From: Burkholderia sp052045245
GTDB taxonomy: Bacteria > Pseudomonadota > Gammaproteobacteria > Burkholderiales > Burkholderiaceae
DNA: 64,000 bases
Reading direction: 5' to 3'
NCBI RefSeq assembly: GCF_052045245.1
Contig: NZ_JBQEON010000001.1
Span: forward strand, 1-64,000
Positions 62,249 to 64,000 of the stretch are shown here, one piece after another; positions within the stretch are counted from its first letter, which is position 1, and the number at the start of each line of letters is the position of its first letter. The notes under the pieces are model-generated. The model had not been told where the DNA came from. It did not search any database and worked only from the letters and a program-made list of their open reading frames with translations. The position numbers and the translations under genes were made by a program.

Positions 62249-63106
62249 TCAATGATTGAAAAGTGCCGCGTATCCGCGGTCGCCATCGCCTTCCGCGATG
62301 GATGACAGGATGCGCTCGCGCAATGCTTTCAGGATGCGTGGCGGCAGTCCCGCATCTTCGTGGGCCTGCCGGAACAGGTCGACCGCTCGGGCGTAGACGT
62401 CCAGGTTCGCGCCCCTTGGCTGATAATCGGCGGCCGCCACGGATTCGAACAGGCCTTCGATGAAGTGCACCTGACCCGCGATGTAGGTGGGAATCAGGTC
62501 ACGAATCTCGTCGATCGAGATGCCTGAATTCATCACGAACCGGAGACCTTCGAGAAAGGCCGCGCCGGCACCAAATACGAAGGTGCCCGTCAACCCGGCA
62601 TCGAGCACGTTCGGTACGTCGGGGCGTGTGCCGACGTAGATGGATTGCGGCGCGATCTTTCGAACGCTGGGCTCCACTTCGTTCCAGACACTCTCATCGC
62701 CACCGAAGAGGATGGATGCGCGCTCGCCGCCGATATCGGGCGGGAAGCACTGGATGGTTCCGCTGATGAATTTCGCGCCGGTGCGACTCACGATTCGACC
62801 CAGCGTCAGAACCTCGGACGGACGCCCCGTTGCCAGGTTGACGATCGTTTTTCCCTGCAGGCGCTCGCCCAGTTCCTCGAAGTCCGCCGCGAGGTCGACC
62901 GGTGTCGCGGTCACGATGACGATCACGTCCGCCTGCGCACAGGCAGCCGTCGCACTGTCGGCCACGCGTGCACCTAGCTCGGCGATACGTTGGGCCTTTG
63001 CGGATTTCCTGTTCCAGACGACGACGTCCTCGCCATGTCCAATCAGCGAGACAGCGATCGCGGATCCCATCGCGCCCAGGCCGAGGACGGCAGTCAAATT
63101 GCTCAT
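62249..63106 (-). CDS. imine-reductase-like NAD(P)-dependent oxidoreductase
   Basis: A 285-residue member of the beta-hydroxyacid dehydrogenase superfamily. The Rossmann motif GLGAMG is at residues 9-14, followed by WNRKSAKAQRIAELGARVADS as in imine reductases. ISGTIQCFPPDIGGERASILFGG corresponds to the imine-reductase DGAIMxxPxxIG region, and Asp169 (NVLDAGLTG) fits the catalytic aspartate position; the hydroxyacid dehydrogenase lysine is absent. Reduction of a cyclic imine to an amine is therefore plausible. Of two close start codons, 63106 is preferred because AAAGGA is 7 bases upstream. First gene of the minus arm, with the locus operator about 80 bp upstream. Confidence 0.72.
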   Translation of the reverse strand: MSNLTAVLGLGAMGSAIAVSLIGHGEDVVVWNRKSAKAQRIAELGARVADSATAACAQADVIVIVTATPVDLAADFEELGERLQGKTIVNLATGRPSEVLTLGRIVSRTGAKFISGTIQCFPPDIGGERASILFGGDESVWNEVEPSVRKIAPQSIYVGTRPDVPNVLDAGLTGTFVFGAGAAFLEGLRFVMNSGISIDEIRDLIPTYIAGQVHFIEGLFESVAAADYQPRGANLDVYARAVDLFRQAHEDAGLPPRILKALRERILSSIAEGDGDRGYAALFNH

Positions 63107-63184
63107 TCGCATATCCTTTCGATGTCGTTTATCGCGTTGCCGGGAGACAGTCATCATTCAACCCGGCCCACAATGTCATTAGAC

Positions 63185-63200
63185 TTGATCAAATGACCAT
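63185..63200. promoter_or_regulatory. 16-bp palindromic operator, right end of the locus
   Basis: TTGATCA-AA-TGACCAT. Its inverse, ATGGTCATTTGATCAA, is identical to the internal site at 57661-57676 except for the first base. It is 79 bp upstream of the imine-reductase-like gene. Confidence 0.65.
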
Positions 63201-63484
63201 GTCGTCAGGCACGAGTCTTATGCTTCGAAATGACATTTGGAATACGGGGTTTCCATTAGCCATGCGATGAACGCATCGACCGGGGCAACGCAGCCATGCT
63301 GCGCACCGCCGCGCCCGCATCGCGACGCCGTGCTTCGCTTCCCCGCGCGAGGCCCCGCGGTCATGCCCGGCACGGATCTGCGCCACGTTTTCCACGCCGC
63401 ACCCGATGCAGCATCCATGCAGGACGATGCGTTGCGTGGCTTTCCGAATCCCGCCCATCGTCATGCTAATATCGGGCGATTCGA

Positions 63485-63501
63485 CTACCCGGTGCGGGTA
63501 G
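63485..63501. promoter_or_regulatory. inverted repeat in front of the TetR gene
   Basis: CTACCCG-GTG-CGGGTAG, a perfect 7-3-7 inverted repeat ending 37 bp before the TetR start. It is a good candidate for autoregulation, and differs from the palindrome shared by the locus. Confidence 0.5.
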
Positions 63502-63538
63502 CATCTTTGAACAAAGACATAAAACGGAGCGCTGGCCT

Positions 63539-64000
63539 ATGCAGCGAGTACGGGCTGAAGTCCGCCGCCAGGACCTCGTGGCGGCGACTGTCGCGGTGAT
63601 TGCAGAGCATGGTGTGAAGGGCGCCACGACCCGTCGCATCGCCGAAGCGGCGGGTTGCCCGCTTGCTTCGTTGCACTACGTTTTCCACTCGAAGGACGAG
63701 CTGTTACTGGCGGTCTACGAGTCCTTGATCGACCTGATCCGCTCGGATAGCCCAGACGCTCCCGAGCATGGCAGCCTGGCCGACCTCGCGGAATTCAATC
63801 TGCGCTCGGTGATGGCCTGGTTTGAAGCCAACCCGGCCTACGCGAAGACCCAGTCGGAACTGTATACGTGGGCGCTGAGACATCAGCCCGACGTGGCCGT
63901 CGGGGCCCTGCGTATCGCGCTGGAAGGCGCGCGCGCCAACCTTTCCACCGCCGAGCCGCGCCCCGATGCCAAGGCGCTGGATGCCATCGCGCGGCTGACC
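63539..64000 (+). CDS. TetR-family regulator, cut by the window edge
   Basis: The first 154 codons of a TetR/AcrR regulator. The helix-turn-helix is ATTRRIAEAAGCPLASLHYVFHSKDELLLAVYESL near residues 30-65, and the start of the ligand-binding domain is visible (AEFNLRSVMAWFEANPAYAKTQSELYTWALRH). It diverges from the minus-strand arm of the 52.7-63.2 kb locus and is the nearest regulator on its side. Whether it reads the 16-bp palindromes or only the inverted repeat before its own gene is open. The C-terminus is outside the window. Confidence 0.85.
   Translation, partial: MQRVRAEVRRQDLVAATVAVIAEHGVKGATTRRIAEAAGCPLASLHYVFHSKDELLLAVYESLIDLIRSDSPDAPEHGSLADLAEFNLRSVMAWFEANPAYAKTQSELYTWALRHQPDVAVGALRIALEGARANLSTAEPRPDAKALDAIARLT

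Larger units (their letters stand above)
63107..63538. other. divergent control region at the right end of the locus
   Basis: About 430 bp between the imine-reductase-like gene and a TetR gene. It contains the 16-bp operator at 63185-63200 and a different inverted repeat at 63485-63501. No gene seen. Confidence 0.5.

Noticed and set aside
1..64000. CRISPR arrays, tRNA/rRNA genes, insertion sequences and prophage
   Set aside because: No repeat-spacer pattern, no transposase or integrase motifs and no tRNA-like cloverleaf was recognised by reading; a covariance-model scan would be needed to exclude small RNAs.

Overview
This 64 kb window is GC-rich, densely coded DNA that reads as a Burkholderia chromosome, most likely from the cepacia complex. 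That assignment is inferred from gene content and codon style; there is no rRNA or housekeeping marker to prove it. I saw no tRNA, rRNA, CRISPR array, insertion sequence or integrase.

Left part (1-14.6 kb): the end of mmsA plus mmsB (valine catabolism), then an almost complete aerobic nicotinate degradation cluster. nicA, a cytochrome-fused partner subunit and nicC lie on the minus strand. nicE, nicD, nicX, nicF and a separate molybdenum subunit lie on the plus strand. A MarR regulator (nicR) and an MFS importer (nicT) follow. A GTACACACT-type motif recurs in both divergent control regions. The molybdenum subunit is a stand-alone 761-residue protein, while the tri-heme subunit carries an internally shortened, apparently inactive copy of the molybdopterin domain.

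Middle part (15-37 kb): lipoproteins of unknown role; an NCS1 permease, Asp/Glu/hydantoin racemase and LysR operon; a divergent LysR/DHA2 exporter pair whose exporter is interrupted by an undetermined base; and a GT2 glycosyltransferase with a multispanning GT87-like protein. A complete Tad/Flp pilus operon on the minus strand (flp, tadV, cpaB, cpaC, a cpaD-like lipoprotein, tadZ, tadA, tadB, tadC, tadD, tadE, tadG) has translational overlaps at most junctions.

37-48.4 kb holds ordinary accessory metabolism: two orphan ABC solute-binding proteins, a truncated third one, DUF427, a glycolipid-binding family protein, an iron-containing alcohol dehydrogenase with a small monooxygenase, an NCS2 purine permease, a Nudix hydrolase and small membrane or lipoproteins.

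Right part (48.4-64 kb) is the most unusual. A TetR gene diverges from a CYP102-type self-sufficient P450 (heme domain fused to its reductase). Next is an apparently undescribed locus. On the plus strand are a PhyH-family dioxygenase, a DmdC-like acyl-CoA dehydrogenase, a thiolase, a 36-residue one-TM microprotein and a class III aminotransferase. They converge on a minus-strand set of an imine-reductase-like enzyme, a second PhyH dioxygenase, an MFS transporter and a seven-TM protein, with a strong hairpin between the two arms. Near-identical 16-bp palindromes (TTGRTCA-N2-TGAYCAA type) sit at the left end, inside and at the right end of this locus, so both arms probably answer to one regulator. 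A TetR gene begins at the right edge and runs off the window.
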